Source of the DNA: Eudoraea sp.
Lineage (GTDB): Bacteria; Bacteroidota; Bacteroidia; Flavobacteriales; Flavobacteriaceae
Length of the DNA: 8,681 nt
Direction of reading: 5' to 3'
Assembly (NCBI GenBank): GCA_013042125.1
Contig: JABDQS010000034.1
Coordinates: 1-8,681 of the forward strand
Below, piece by piece: positions 1 through 6,495 of the stretch (position 1 is its first letter; each line of letters opens with the position of its first letter). The notes under the pieces are model-generated. The model was not told the DNA's origin, did not search any database, and saw only the letters and a program-made list of their open reading frames with translations. The position numbers were made by a program, and so were the translations under genes.

Positions 1-1124
1 GCTTTTATCTCATTGGCCATTGTAGCAGCGTGGAAACAAACTGCTTTTGTGATATACCTTTTTGTTCTTATGTTCGGCGGTTCCTGAGGCACCCGTATAA
101 GTTCCGAATTTTCTACACTTTTTAAGATGCTGGTCATTTTCTCAATTACCTGAATTGGATAATTCCCAACAGATGTTTCACCAGATAGCATTACGGCATC
201 GGCACCATCCATGACCGAATTGGCTACATCATTTACTTCTGCCCGGGTAGGTGTAAGGCTGGTGATCATGGTCTCCATCATTTGAGTGGCAATTATGACA
301 GGGATCCTCGCCCTCTTTGCTCTGAGTACCAGAGTTTTTTGGATCAAAGGAACTTCTTGTGCCGGAACTTCAACACCCAGATCTCCCCGGGCCACCATGA
401 GTCCGTCGCAATACGATACTATTTTATCAATATTTTCAACTGCCTCCGGTTTTTCTATTTTAGCAATGATCGGGATCTTGTGTTTCGAATGCTCTGCTAT
501 CAGGTTTTGGAGGTCTATCAGATCCTGACTAAAGCGGACAAAGCTCAATGCGATCCAATCTACTTCCTGCGATATAGCGAAAATGGCATCCTTTACATCT
601 TTTTTAGTAAGTGCTGGCAGGGAAATATTGGTATTCGGAAGGTTCACCCCTTTTTTTGATTTTAAAGGTCCCCCCTGTATGACTTTAGCTTTTACCTCAT
701 CTTTTTTATTTGTTGTAAGCACCTCAAACATCAGCTTGCCATCATCCAGGAGAATACGCTCCCCGGGGTTAACATCCCTCGGAAACTCTGCGTAATTCAT
801 ATAAACCTTTGTTGCATTTCCTTCAAAGGGTTTACCGGTCACAAATGTGATCTCATCCCCCGGGGCAACAACAACTTCACCTGCCATAACTCCAACACGG
901 AGTTTTGGCCCCTGAAGATCCCCCAGAATAGCCGTGTAAATTCCAAGTTCCTCATTCAATTCACGGATAATTTTTATCCGTTCCTTCACATCCTCATAAT
1001 CGGCATGGGAAAAATTGATACGGAATACATTAACCCCTGCTTCTATCATCTTTTTGATAGTTTCCTTATCGCTGCAAGCGGGGCCCAATGTGGCCACAAT
1101 TTTTGTCTTTTTCTTATTGGGCAT
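1..1124 (-). CDS. pyk: Pyruvate kinase, N-terminal ~374 residues (C-terminus beyond the window)
   Basis: Pyruvate kinase catalyses the last step of glycolysis in the cytoplasm, transferring phosphate from phosphoenolpyruvate to ADP. I translated the open frame by hand from the ATG at 1124 (MPNKKKTKIVATLGPACSD); it stays open to the window edge. Family landmarks in order: RINFSH (residues 35-40; Arg35 and Asn37 line the active site), GDLQGPKLR (69-77) leading into the B domain (about 75-170), the active-site signature IIAKIEKPEAV with catalytic Lys222 (219-229), metal ligands Glu224 and Asp248 in ARGDLG, ATQMMETM with Thr280, PTRAEVNDVANSVMDGADA (from 292) and MLSGETSVGNYP (312-323). The family is normally about 475 aa, so roughly the last 100 residues, the C-terminal allosteric domain, lie outside. 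Only 3 bases separate it from the stop of the upstream IPExxxVDY gene, so the two are almost certainly cotranscribed and probably translationally coupled. No defect is seen in the visible part. Confidence 0.97.
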   Translation of the reverse strand, partial: MPNKKKTKIVATLGPACSDKETIKKMIEAGVNVFRINFSHADYEDVKERIKIIRELNEELGIYTAILGDLQGPKLRVGVMAGEVVVAPGDEITFVTGKPFEGNATKVYMNYAEFPRDVNPGERILLDDGKLMFEVLTTNKKDEVKAKVIQGGPLKSKKGVNLPNTNISLPALTKKDVKDAIFAISQEVDWIALSFVRFSQDLIDLQNLIAEHSKHKIPIIAKIEKPEAVENIDKIVSYCDGLMVARGDLGVEVPAQEVPLIQKTLVLRAKRARIPVIIATQMMETMITSLTPTRAEVNDVANSVMDGADAVMLSGETSVGNYPIQVIEKMTSILKSVENSELIRVPQEPPNIRTKRYITKAVCFHAATMANEIK

Positions 1125-1127
1125 TAT

Positions 1128-1586
1128 TTAGAAAATTAGGTTGGGCTTAGATTTTAATTTTTCTGTCTCAATAGTATAGGCCGTAACTATTTTAGGGATA
1201 TCCTTAATTTTTTTCAGCAGAACAGAATTTAACTCGTAATCATCCATCTTCAGAAAGTAAGTAACTTCTTTATATTCAGGCACCAAATGATGGCTGGTAT
1301 AAGAAGGCTCTTCCGGAAAAAGATCATTGGGCTTCGACTGCTCAGCGGTGATACAGGAATTGGTAAATAAAGCCCAGTTTCGATCGTACAATTCGTCTTT
1401 CCATTCGAAACAAGGATAGGAAATAGAGGAAGAAAAGCTAAGGTCTTCTATCGATCTTTTCAATCGGATCTTTAACACCTCATTTAGTGCATAAACAAGG
1501 GCATAATCTTCCAGGCTGGTATGAATACCCACCAGCGAAAATTCCTCATCATACAAATCTTCACATATTCGCAAGGTTGCTCCCAT
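1128..1586 (-). CDS. IPExxxVDY family protein (function unknown), 152 aa
   Basis: This is a small, probably cytoplasmic protein with no signal peptide or membrane segment. It matches the Bacteroidota family named after an IPExxxVDY motif, of unknown biochemical role. The N-terminal part resembles what I recall of flavobacterial members (LVGIHTSLEDYALVYALN, residues 18-35), and the C-terminus ends in SKPNLIF, close to the SKNNLIF-like ending I recall. The naming motif appears as VPEYKEVTY (102-110), with Val for Ile, Thr for Asp, and the final Tyr retained. The ATG at 1586 gives MGATLRICEDLYDEEFSL, a normal family-like N-terminus; the preceding bases are TTTTTTT with no Shine-Dalgarno. It lies 113 bases after rnc and 3 bases before pyk, a typical flavobacterial arrangement. 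Its tight linkage to pyk hints at a shared expression need, but that is inference and no function should be assigned from it. Confidence 0.87.
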   Translation of the reverse strand: MGATLRICEDLYDEEFSLVGIHTSLEDYALVYALNEVLKIRLKRSIEDLSFSSSISYPCFEWKDELYDRNWALFTNSCITAEQSKPNDLFPEEPSYTSHHLVPEYKEVTYFLKMDDYELNSVLLKKIKDIPKIVTAYTIETEKLKSKPNLIF

Positions 1587-1657
1587 AAAAAAAGCCTAAG
1601 TTGTAAATATATAATTTATAACGATATATGCCTAGTGGTGGAAGGCCTTATCTGGTT

Positions 1658-1692
1658 TTCCTGCTTACGCAAAGGTTTGCGTAATACAGGAA
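1658..1692 (-). promoter_or_regulatory. Strong palindrome/hairpin just after the rnc stop codon
   Basis: The arms TTACGCAAA (1665-1673) and TTTGCGTAA (1676-1684) are perfect 9-base inverted repeats around two bases. After a 1x2 internal loop (1664; 1685-1686), TTCCTG (1658-1663) pairs with CAGGAA (1687-1692). That makes 15 pairs in 35 bases, starting 8 bases beyond the rnc TAG and ending 71 bases before the next ATG. On the minus-strand transcript it is followed by AACCAGAT, not a U-run, so it is not a classical intrinsic terminator. It could be an RNA processing or stabilising hairpin between rnc and the IPExxxVDY-pyk pair, or a DNA operator of 9-2-9 symmetry. The structure is plainly in the sequence; its function is inferred. 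Confidence 0.6.
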
Positions 1693-1699
1693 GTAAGAT

Positions 1700-2437
1700 C
1701 TAAGTTTTTTCTATTTTGTGCTGTAAGGCAAAAAAAGCTCTTTTCGAGGCCTTTTCTTCTGCCTTTTTTTTGGAAGTAGCTCTGGCTTTTGCCATCACCT
1801 TGCCATTAATACTGAATTTTACGGCAAAATGTTTTAAAGGATCTTTCCCTGTATCCTCATAGATATGGTATTTAAAGTCCTTTTTTTGTTTTTGACACCA
1901 CTCGATCAAAAGGCTTTTATAACTGATCACCTTTCCTTCTAATTGTTCGATGTCTACATAGGGTTCTATGACACGGTCCTCTATAAATTTTTCACAGTAT
2001 TTGTAACCACGGTCCAGATAAATAGCCCCAACAAGTGCTTCAAATACATTCCCATGAATATTATCTCCAAAATGTGATTTTGGTATTTTGCTTTCCACAA
2101 AATGGATCAGGTTCAGATCTTTACCTAGTTCATTTAAATGCTTTCTGCTAACAATTTTGGAGCGCATCTTGGTTAGATAACCTTCATCACCCCCGGGCAC
2201 CTCATTGTACAGGTGCTTGGATATAATTGTACCAAGCATGGCATCTCCAAGAAATTCCAGGCGTTCATAATTCATAGGATTGCCTAGTTTATCTTTTATG
2301 TTTGCCGAACGATGAAGAAAGGCCTTTTTATAGATGCCTATTTTTTTTGGTTTAAATCCCAGGATATTTGTTATCCCTAAAAAAAAATCCCCATCCTGTT
2401 TGGAATGGGAATTAAATATATTAGAAGTAAAATTCAT
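1700..2437 (-). CDS. rnc: Ribonuclease III, 245 aa
   Basis: RNase III is a cytoplasmic homodimeric endonuclease that cuts double-stranded RNA, including rRNA precursors and structured mRNAs. The catalytic domain spans about residues 20-165, with the signature NYERLEFLGDAML (56-68); Glu58, Glu61 and Asp65 match E. coli Glu38, Glu41 and Asp45. The second catalytic patch is HGNVFEALVGAIYLDRG (128-144); Glu133 matches the essential Glu117, but the position of Asp114 is Asn130. A double-stranded-RNA-binding domain follows (about 170-240), ending in the typical ATSKKKAEEKASKRAF (220-235). The length is usual for the family with a modest N-terminal extension, as in other Bacteroidota. The ATG at 2437 lies 6 bases after the fabF stop, so the genes are cotranscribed; fabF-rnc linkage is common in this group. 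No Shine-Dalgarno is visible. The gene ends in TAG, immediately followed by a strong hairpin. Confidence 0.97.
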   Translation of the reverse strand: MNFTSNIFNSHSKQDGDFFLGITNILGFKPKKIGIYKKAFLHRSANIKDKLGNPMNYERLEFLGDAMLGTIISKHLYNEVPGGDEGYLTKMRSKIVSRKHLNELGKDLNLIHFVESKIPKSHFGDNIHGNVFEALVGAIYLDRGYKYCEKFIEDRVIEPYVDIEQLEGKVISYKSLLIEWCQKQKKDFKYHIYEDTGKDPLKHFAVKFSINGKVMAKARATSKKKAEEKASKRAFFALQHKIEKT

Positions 2438-2443
2438 TAATCC

Positions 2444-3703
2444 TTAGCTAATTTTTTTAAAGACCACACATGCGTTATGTCCGCCGAAACCAAAAGTATT
2501 GCTCATCGCTATTTGCACGTCTCGCTTCTGAGCTTTGTTCAATGTTAAATTCAAACTAGGATCTATATTCTCATCAACAACAGAATGATTGATGGTAGGT
2601 GGGACCATTCCGTATTGCATTGAGAGGATAGCAGAAATAGCCTCAATTGCACCGGCGGCGCCTAATAAATGACCCGTCATTGATTTTGTTGAATTTATAT
2701 TGATATCCGGAGCATGTTTTCCGAAGACCTTCGAAATGGCCTTCAATTCTGCCACATCACCCAAGGGTGTTGAAGTACCATGGGTATTTATCGCATCCAC
2801 ATCTTCTGGTGTTAAACCAGCATCTCGTAAACAATTTTCCATTACCCGTACAACTCCTATGCCCTCAGGATGCGGTGCGGTCATATGGTAGGCGTCGCTA
2901 GACATTCCTCCGCCAATGATCTCTGCGTATATTTTTGCTCCTCTAGCCTTTGCGTGTTCATATTCTTCAAGGATCAATGCTCCGGCACCTTCTCCAAGAA
3001 CAAATCCATCTCTGGTAGCATCGAAAGGTCTGGAGGCTGTCTCAGGGCTGTCATTTCTGGTAGATAGGGCGTGCATGGCATTAAAACCCCCCATTCCTGC
3101 GAGGGTTACTGCTGCTTCACTTCCTCCGGTAACGATCACATCACAATGGCCTAAACGGATATAGTTCAAGGCATCGATCATGGCATTGGCCGAAGAGGCG
3201 CATGCCGAAACCGTGGTATAATTTGGTCCCATAAAACCATGTTTTATGGAAATATTACCTGGGGCAATATCGGCGATCATTTTGGGAATAAAGAAAGGGT
3301 TGAACCTTGGGGTACCATCTCCATTGGCGAAATCCATCACTTCATTCTGGAAGGTCTCTAACCCTCCGATCCCTGCACCCCAAATAACGCCAACTCTAAA
3401 TTTATCAACGATGTTTAGATCGAGCCCTGCGTCTAAGATCGCTTCATCTGAAGAAACTAAGGCGTATTGTGCAAATCTATCTAGTTTACGGGCCTCTTTT
3501 CTATCAAAGAAATTCAGAGCATCAAAATTCTTGACCTCGCAAGCAAATTTTGTTTTGTATTTCTCCGTATCGAAATAGGTTATAGGAGCAGCGCCGCTTT
3601 TTCCTGATTTAAGACCTTCCCAGTATTCACCCAGGGTATTGCCTATAGGTGTCAGAGCACCTAGACCGGTAACAACAACTCGTTTTAACTGCATGGAACC
3701 CAT
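2444..3703 (-). CDS. fabF: 3-oxoacyl-[acyl-carrier-protein] synthase II, 419 aa
   Basis: FabF (KAS II) condenses malonyl-ACP with a growing acyl-ACP in type II fatty acid elongation; it is a cytoplasmic thiolase-fold dimer. The visible catalytic residues are nucleophile Cys168 in VSACASSANAM, His308 in NTHGTSTPLGD, and Lys340 and His345 in NSTKSMTGHLLGAAG. The gatekeeping GFGG loop is at 405-408 (Phe406). Length is normal. The start is ambiguous: the ATG at 3703 gives MGSMQLKRVVVTGLG, whereas the in-frame ATG at 3694 gives MQLKRVVVTGLG, which looks more like family N-termini (M-x-x-KRVVVTG). Neither has a Shine-Dalgarno; upstream is AAACAAAA, the A-rich type common in Bacteroidota, which slightly favours 3703. 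It lies 105 bases downstream of acpP, its substrate carrier, with a terminator-like hairpin between, and 6 bases upstream of rnc. Confidence 0.97.
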   Translation of the reverse strand: MGSMQLKRVVVTGLGALTPIGNTLGEYWEGLKSGKSGAAPITYFDTEKYKTKFACEVKNFDALNFFDRKEARKLDRFAQYALVSSDEAILDAGLDLNIVDKFRVGVIWGAGIGGLETFQNEVMDFANGDGTPRFNPFFIPKMIADIAPGNISIKHGFMGPNYTTVSACASSANAMIDALNYIRLGHCDVIVTGGSEAAVTLAGMGGFNAMHALSTRNDSPETASRPFDATRDGFVLGEGAGALILEEYEHAKARGAKIYAEIIGGGMSSDAYHMTAPHPEGIGVVRVMENCLRDAGLTPEDVDAINTHGTSTPLGDVAELKAISKVFGKHAPDININSTKSMTGHLLGAAGAIEAISAILSMQYGMVPPTINHSVVDENIDPSLNLTLNKAQKRDVQIAMSNTFGFGGHNACVVFKKIS

Positions 3704-3741
3704 TTTTGTTTCATTGGTAATACGTATACCAGGTGAAAATT

Positions 3742-3780
3742 AAAAAAAAATATCCATGCAGCATGGTAACCACATGGATA
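3742..3780 (-). terminator. Terminator-like attenuator hairpin between acpP and fabF
   Basis: Reading the minus strand, TATCCATG (3780-3773) and CATGGATA (3758-3751) form a perfect 8-pair stem around a 14-base loop, directly followed by nine Ts (3750-3742). This has the layout of an intrinsic terminator, though the stem is only moderately GC-rich. A competing small hairpin CCATG-CTG-CATGG uses the 3' arm and part of the loop. Since fabF-rnc continue in the same direction with no clear promoter after it, partial termination is the likely outcome, yielding more acpP than fabF message. This is inference from structure; ACP is known to be needed in large amounts. Confidence 0.6.
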
Positions 3781-3808
3781 ATTCACATCATGTTCCTGAT
3801 ATCATTAC

Positions 3809-4042
3809 TTATTTGGCCTCTTCAATATAACTGATAGCCTGGCCGACGGTTGCAATATTTTCTGCTTGATCATCCGGGATTTGAATATCAAATTCCTTTT
3901 CAAATTCCATTATCAACTCAACAGTGTCTAATGAATCTGCTCCCAGATCGTTGGTGAAGCTAGCCTCTGCAACTACTTCATTTTCATCCACGCCTAATTT
4001 ATCAACGATAATTGCTTTAACTCTTGATGCAATGTCTGACAT
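3809..4042 (-). CDS. acpP: Acyl carrier protein, 77 aa
   Basis: ACP carries acyl intermediates of fatty acid synthesis as thioesters on a 4'-phosphopantetheine arm. The attachment site is Ser37 in the canonical [15 protein letters not shown] (34-48). The protein is short, acidic and free of cysteines, as expected of this four-helix carrier, and its length of 77 aa is standard. The ATG at 4042 gives [18 protein letters not shown], the usual N-terminus. It is the first gene of the minus-strand series acpP-fabF-rnc-IPExxxVDY-pyk. Its 5' leader is very A/T-rich (ATTAAAACCAATAAAATT), typical of well-translated Bacteroidota genes that do not use a Shine-Dalgarno. A TATTTTTG element sits 31 bases upstream of the ATG, and the terminator-like hairpin downstream probably sets its expression apart from fabF. 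Confidence 0.98.
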   Translation of the reverse strand: MSDIASRVKAIIVDKLGVDENEVVAEASFTNDLGADSLDTVELIMEFEKEFDIQIPDDQAENIATVGQAISYIEEAK

Positions 4043-4073
4043 AATTTTATTGGTTTTAATTTTTAATTGTTGG

Positions 4074-4081
4074 CAAAAATA
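4074..4081 (-). promoter_or_regulatory. Putative Bacteroidota -7 promoter element for acpP (TATTTTTG)
   Basis: On the minus strand, TATTTTTG matches the Bacteroidota -7 consensus TAnnTTTG exactly, and would place the transcription start about 25 bases before the acpP ATG. No TTG -33 element is found at the usual 17-23 base spacing; the nearest upstream TTG is about 32 bases away. The region is AT-rich, so a chance match is possible. Confidence 0.45.
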
Positions 4082-4245
4082 AAAAACTTTGGTGGAAATA
4101 CACCATATGAAGCCAATTTGTGGGGTAATTTAATAAATTTAATGGCAAGTGTATTACTTTAGCGACATAAATATTGGGTGGGATTTATTTCCAAGGAGAT
4201 ATAGTTACGGAGCTTCCCGAAATCTCAATTTTTTTCTAGAATCAA

Positions 4246-4267
4246 CCTTAGCTCATATAATCTAAGG
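4246..4267 (+). promoter_or_regulatory. Small hairpin in the purN leader
   Basis: CCTTAG (4246-4251) and CTAAGG (4262-4267) are perfect inverted repeats around a 10-base AT-rich loop. The hairpin ends 18 bases before the purN ATG. The right arm overlaps an AAGGAAG stretch (4264-4270) that resembles a Shine-Dalgarno but is too far (15 bases) from the start to be a standard one. It may modulate purN translation, or be incidental. Confidence 0.25.
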
Positions 4268-4285
4268 AAGAGACATTAATAAGAA

Positions 4286-4855
4286 ATGAAGTGTATTGTC
4301 CTATTTGCCTCAGGCTCAGGTTCCAATGTTGAAAATATTGTAGAGTATTTCACTGGACATCCGGAAATTTCGATTACTTGTGTTCTTTCTAATAAACGCG
4401 ATGCCTATGTCTTGGATCGCTGTAATAAATTAGGTGTCCCGGCCTTTTATTTTAATAAAGCCGGTTTTACAGACTCCCCCCTCGTTCTGCAATTATTAAA
4501 ATGCATAGAGCCAGACCTTATTGTATTGGCAGGCTTCTTACTGAAGATCCCGTCAGATCTGGTAAAGGCATTCCCAAATAGGATCATCAACATCCATCCG
4601 GCCTTACTGCCAAAATACGGCGGAAAAGGTATGTATGGGAAACATGTTCATACCGCGGTCAAAGCACAAGGGGAATCCGAAAGCGGGATCACGATTCATT
4701 ATGTAAATGAACAGTATGATGAAGGGGCCATCATACGGCAATTCAAGGTACAGATCTCTGAAGAGGATACCGTCGATCAAATTATGACCAAAGTGCAATC
4801 TTTGGAACACACCCACTTCCCCGGGGTAATTGAAGACTTACTATTAGGCAGATAA
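4286..4855 (+). CDS. purN: Phosphoribosylglycinamide formyltransferase, 189 aa
   Basis: PurN transfers the formyl group from 10-formyltetrahydrofolate to glycinamide ribonucleotide (GAR), the third step of de novo purine synthesis, in the cytoplasm. The GAR phosphate-binding loop ASGSGSN is at residues 8-14. The catalytic motif INIHPALLP (101-109) carries Asn102 and His104, and YDEG (144-147) carries Asp145, matching E. coli Asn106, His108 and Asp144. The folate-binding stretch LAGFLLKIP (81-89) is also family-typical. The length of 189 aa is slightly shorter than the E. coli enzyme (212 aa) and appears complete. The ATG at 4286 precedes MKCIVLFASGSGSN, a normal start. Its stop shares one base with the start of the RNase H gene (TAATG), implying translational coupling. 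purF, another enzyme of this pathway, lies two genes downstream. Confidence 0.96.
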   Translation: MKCIVLFASGSGSNVENIVEYFTGHPEISITCVLSNKRDAYVLDRCNKLGVPAFYFNKAGFTDSPLVLQLLKCIEPDLIVLAGFLLKIPSDLVKAFPNRIINIHPALLPKYGGKGMYGKHVHTAVKAQGESESGITIHYVNEQYDEGAIIRQFKVQISEEDTVDQIMTKVQSLEHTHFPGVIEDLLLGR

Positions 4856-5490
4856 TGGCAGTGAAAAAGAAATTTTATGTGGTCTGGAAGGGTAAGAACC
4901 CGGGCATTTACGAAAATTGGGAAGCTTGTAAATTACAGATCGCCGGGGTTAAGGGTGCTCAGTACATGTCATTCTCTTCCCATGAAAAAGCTAAAGAGGC
5001 TTTTAATGGTCCCTACGAGGCCTACAAGGGCAAAAAGAAAAAAGAGCCAGGTTTGTCTGCTGCAGATCTTTTGAAAATTGGGGACCCCACAATGCATTCA
5101 ATTTCTGTTGATGCCGCCTCTAGTGGAAATCCCGGAGTAATGGAATATCAGGGCGTCGATACCAAAACCAAGAAGCGCTTGTTTAAACAAGGTCCCTTTC
5201 CTGAAGGAACAAACAATATTGGAGAATTCCTTGCCATCGTACACGGTTTGGCCTATTTGAAAGAACGAAGGTCTGATCGCGTCATATATACCGATTCCAG
5301 GACAGCCATTAGCTGGGTTAGAAAAAAGCATTGCAACACAAAATTGCAGCCCAATGCCAATAACGAGGCATTGTTCGATCTAATTAAAAGGGCCGTTACC
5401 TGGTTAAAAGAAAATTCTTACAATACGCCCATCGTTAAATGGGAAACTGCCGCCTGGGGCGAAATACCTGCCGATTTTGGCCGAAAATAA
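4855..5490 (+). CDS. rnhA: Ribonuclease HI with N-terminal viroplasmin domain, 211 aa
   Basis: This protein degrades the RNA strand of RNA:DNA hybrids. The N-terminal segment (about residues 5-55: KKFYVVWKGKNPGIYENW, AQYMSFSSHEKAKEAF) is the small viroplasmin/caulimovirus-type domain known to bind hybrids in eukaryotic RNase H1. A lysine-rich linker (KGKKKK, 58-63) leads to the RNase H fold from about 80. The four catalytic acids are visible: Asp86 in SVDAASSGNPG, Glu124 in NIGEFLAIVHGL, Asp147 in YTDSRTAISWV, and Asp207 near the end (GEIPADFGRK). It is therefore likely active. The ATG at 4855 overlaps the purN TAA by one base (TAATG), which fixes the start and suggests coupled translation. 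This bacterial version of the two-domain architecture is common in Bacteroidota; the link to purN is probably just operon convenience. Confidence 0.93.
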   Translation: MAVKKKFYVVWKGKNPGIYENWEACKLQIAGVKGAQYMSFSSHEKAKEAFNGPYEAYKGKKKKEPGLSAADLLKIGDPTMHSISVDAASSGNPGVMEYQGVDTKTKKRLFKQGPFPEGTNNIGEFLAIVHGLAYLKERRSDRVIYTDSRTAISWVRKKHCNTKLQPNANNEALFDLIKRAVTWLKENSYNTPIVKWETAAWGEIPADFGRK

Positions 5491-5518
5491 TTCAACTTTT
5501 TAATGTTTTACGGAGGCA

Positions 5519-5546
5519 TTTTAGGAATTACAAAAGCGTATATTTG
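5519..5546 (+). promoter_or_regulatory. Bacteroidota-type promoter for the PfkB kinase gene
   Basis: TATATTTG at 5539-5546 is an exact match to the -7 consensus TAnnTTTG. A T-run (5519-5522) lies at the -33 distance, 16-17 bases upstream, in place of TTG. The predicted transcription start falls near 5553, about 15 bases before the ATG at 5568. Together with the 77-base gap after the RNase H gene, this suggests the kinase begins its own transcript. Confidence 0.6.
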
Positions 5547-5567
5547 CAACAAATTTGAACATCATTT

Positions 5568-6494
5568 ATGGGCAAACTTTTAATTGTTGGTACGGTAGCT
5601 TTTGATGCCATCGAAACTCCTTTTGGAAAAACGGATAAGATCCTTGGCGGGGCTGCGACATTTATTGGTCTGGCAGCGGCCCAATTTGAACTCAATTCTG
5701 CTATTGTGTCAATTGTGGGGGACGACTTTCCACAGACATATTTGGATCTTTTGAAAAATAAAGGGATCGATATCTCAGGCATTGAGATAGTGAAGAATGG
5801 GAAGACCTTTTTTTGGAAAGGAAAATACCATAATGATCTCAATAGCAGGGACACTCTCATAACTGATCTTAATGTTCTAGCCGATTTTGATCCAAAAGTA
5901 CCCTCCAATTTTAAAGATGCCGATGTCCTTATGTTGGGTAACCTCCATCCAAATATTCAACTAAGTGTTATTCAGCAAATGGAAGAAAAGCCAAAACTGA
6001 TCGCATTAGATACTATGAATTTCTGGATGGACAATACCATGCCCGAATTGAAAGAGGTGATCCGACATACGGATGTGATCACAATTAATGATGAAGAAGC
6101 CAGACAACTTACCAGTGAATATTCCCTGGTTAAAGCAGCTCAAAAAATACAATCCATGGGCCCTAAATACGTAGTGATCAAAAAAGGAGAACACGGAGCT
6201 TTATTGTTTCACGACGATGATGTGTTCTTTGCACCCGCCTTGCCACTGGAAGAGGTTTTTGATCCTACTTGAGCAGGTGATACCTTTGCAGGGGGATTTG
6301 TAGGGTACATTGCCGAAACAGAAAATATCTCTTTTGGCAATTTAAGAAATGCTGTAATTCACGGGTCTAATCTGGCTTCCTTTTGTGTGGAAAAGTTTGG
6401 GACAGATCGAATGCAGGAACTTACCAAAGAAGAAGTTGACAGAAGGCTCGATCAATTTAAACAACTAACACAATTCGATATTGAGTTACAATAA
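5568..6494 (+). pseudogene. PfkB-family sugar kinase interrupted by one in-frame TGA (234 + 73 residues)
   Basis: The frame encodes a ribokinase/PfkB-type kinase, which phosphorylates a sugar or nucleoside using ATP; the substrate of this flavobacterial subgroup cannot be told from sequence. Landmarks: MGKLLIVGTVAFDAIETPFG at the start, the GGAAT substrate-binding turn (27-31), VGDD (50-53), DTMNFW (148-153), NDEEARQL (174-181) and VVIKKGEHGAL (202-212). The frame then stops at TGA (6270-6272), but the same frame continues at once with AGDTFAGGF and 73 sense codons to a natural TAA (6492-6494). The family motif is DPTGAGDTFAGG, so the TGA replaces a GGA glycine through one G-to-T change. A product ending at residue 234 lacks the GAGD anion hole and the catalytic Asp (position 238), and should be inactive. 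No frameshift or further decay is visible, so this is either a very recent nonsense mutation, a sequencing error or, less likely, readthrough. Intact length would be 308 aa. It is flanked by its own promoter and terminator. Confidence 0.9.
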
Positions 6495-6495
6495 C

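Larger units (their letters stand above)
4043..4285. other. Divergent intergenic region between acpP and purN
   Basis: These 243 bases hold the acpP promoter side (4043 to about 4110) and the purN leader. I see no credible coding frame. On the plus strand TACTTTAG (4156 onward) and TATAGTTA (4200 onward) are only imperfect -7 elements, so the purN promoter cannot be placed with confidence. A T7 run at 4230-4236 and a 6-pair inverted repeat at 4246-4267 lie in the purN leader. Confidence 0.5.

Noticed and set aside
282..795. Several plus-strand open frames of 70-125 codons at the left end
   Set aside because: They lie antisense to the well-conserved pyruvate kinase frame, overlap one another, and have no recognisable domains.
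1598..1650. Promoter for IPExxxVDY-pyk (TATATTTA on the minus strand)
   Set aside because: One mismatch in the -7 element, no TTG at -33, in a very AT-rich stretch; not strong enough to list.
2700..3578. Plus-strand open frames of 63-110 codons opposite fabF
   Set aside because: Shadow frames of fabF, whose catalytic residues are all on the minus strand.
4195..4236. GAGAT/ATCTC arms plus a T7 run in the purN leader as a terminator
   Set aside because: Only five weak pairs around a very long loop, and no upstream plus-strand gene to terminate.
4193..4239. AAGGAGATATA followed by an open stretch ending in TAG: possible tiny leader peptide
   Set aside because: The ribosome-site-like sequence is good, but no ATG, GTG or TTG follows at a suitable distance.
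5528..5908. Minus-strand open frame of 126 codons opposite the kinase
   Set aside because: It is antisense to a clear PfkB frame, covers the kinase promoter, and its translation looks like a shadow with no family features.
6270..6272. Selenocysteine insertion or UGA-to-glycine code change at the kinase TGA
   Set aside because: The family residue is glycine, not cysteine. I saw no obvious selenocysteine element. No other gene in the window uses in-frame TGA, so a code change is not supported.
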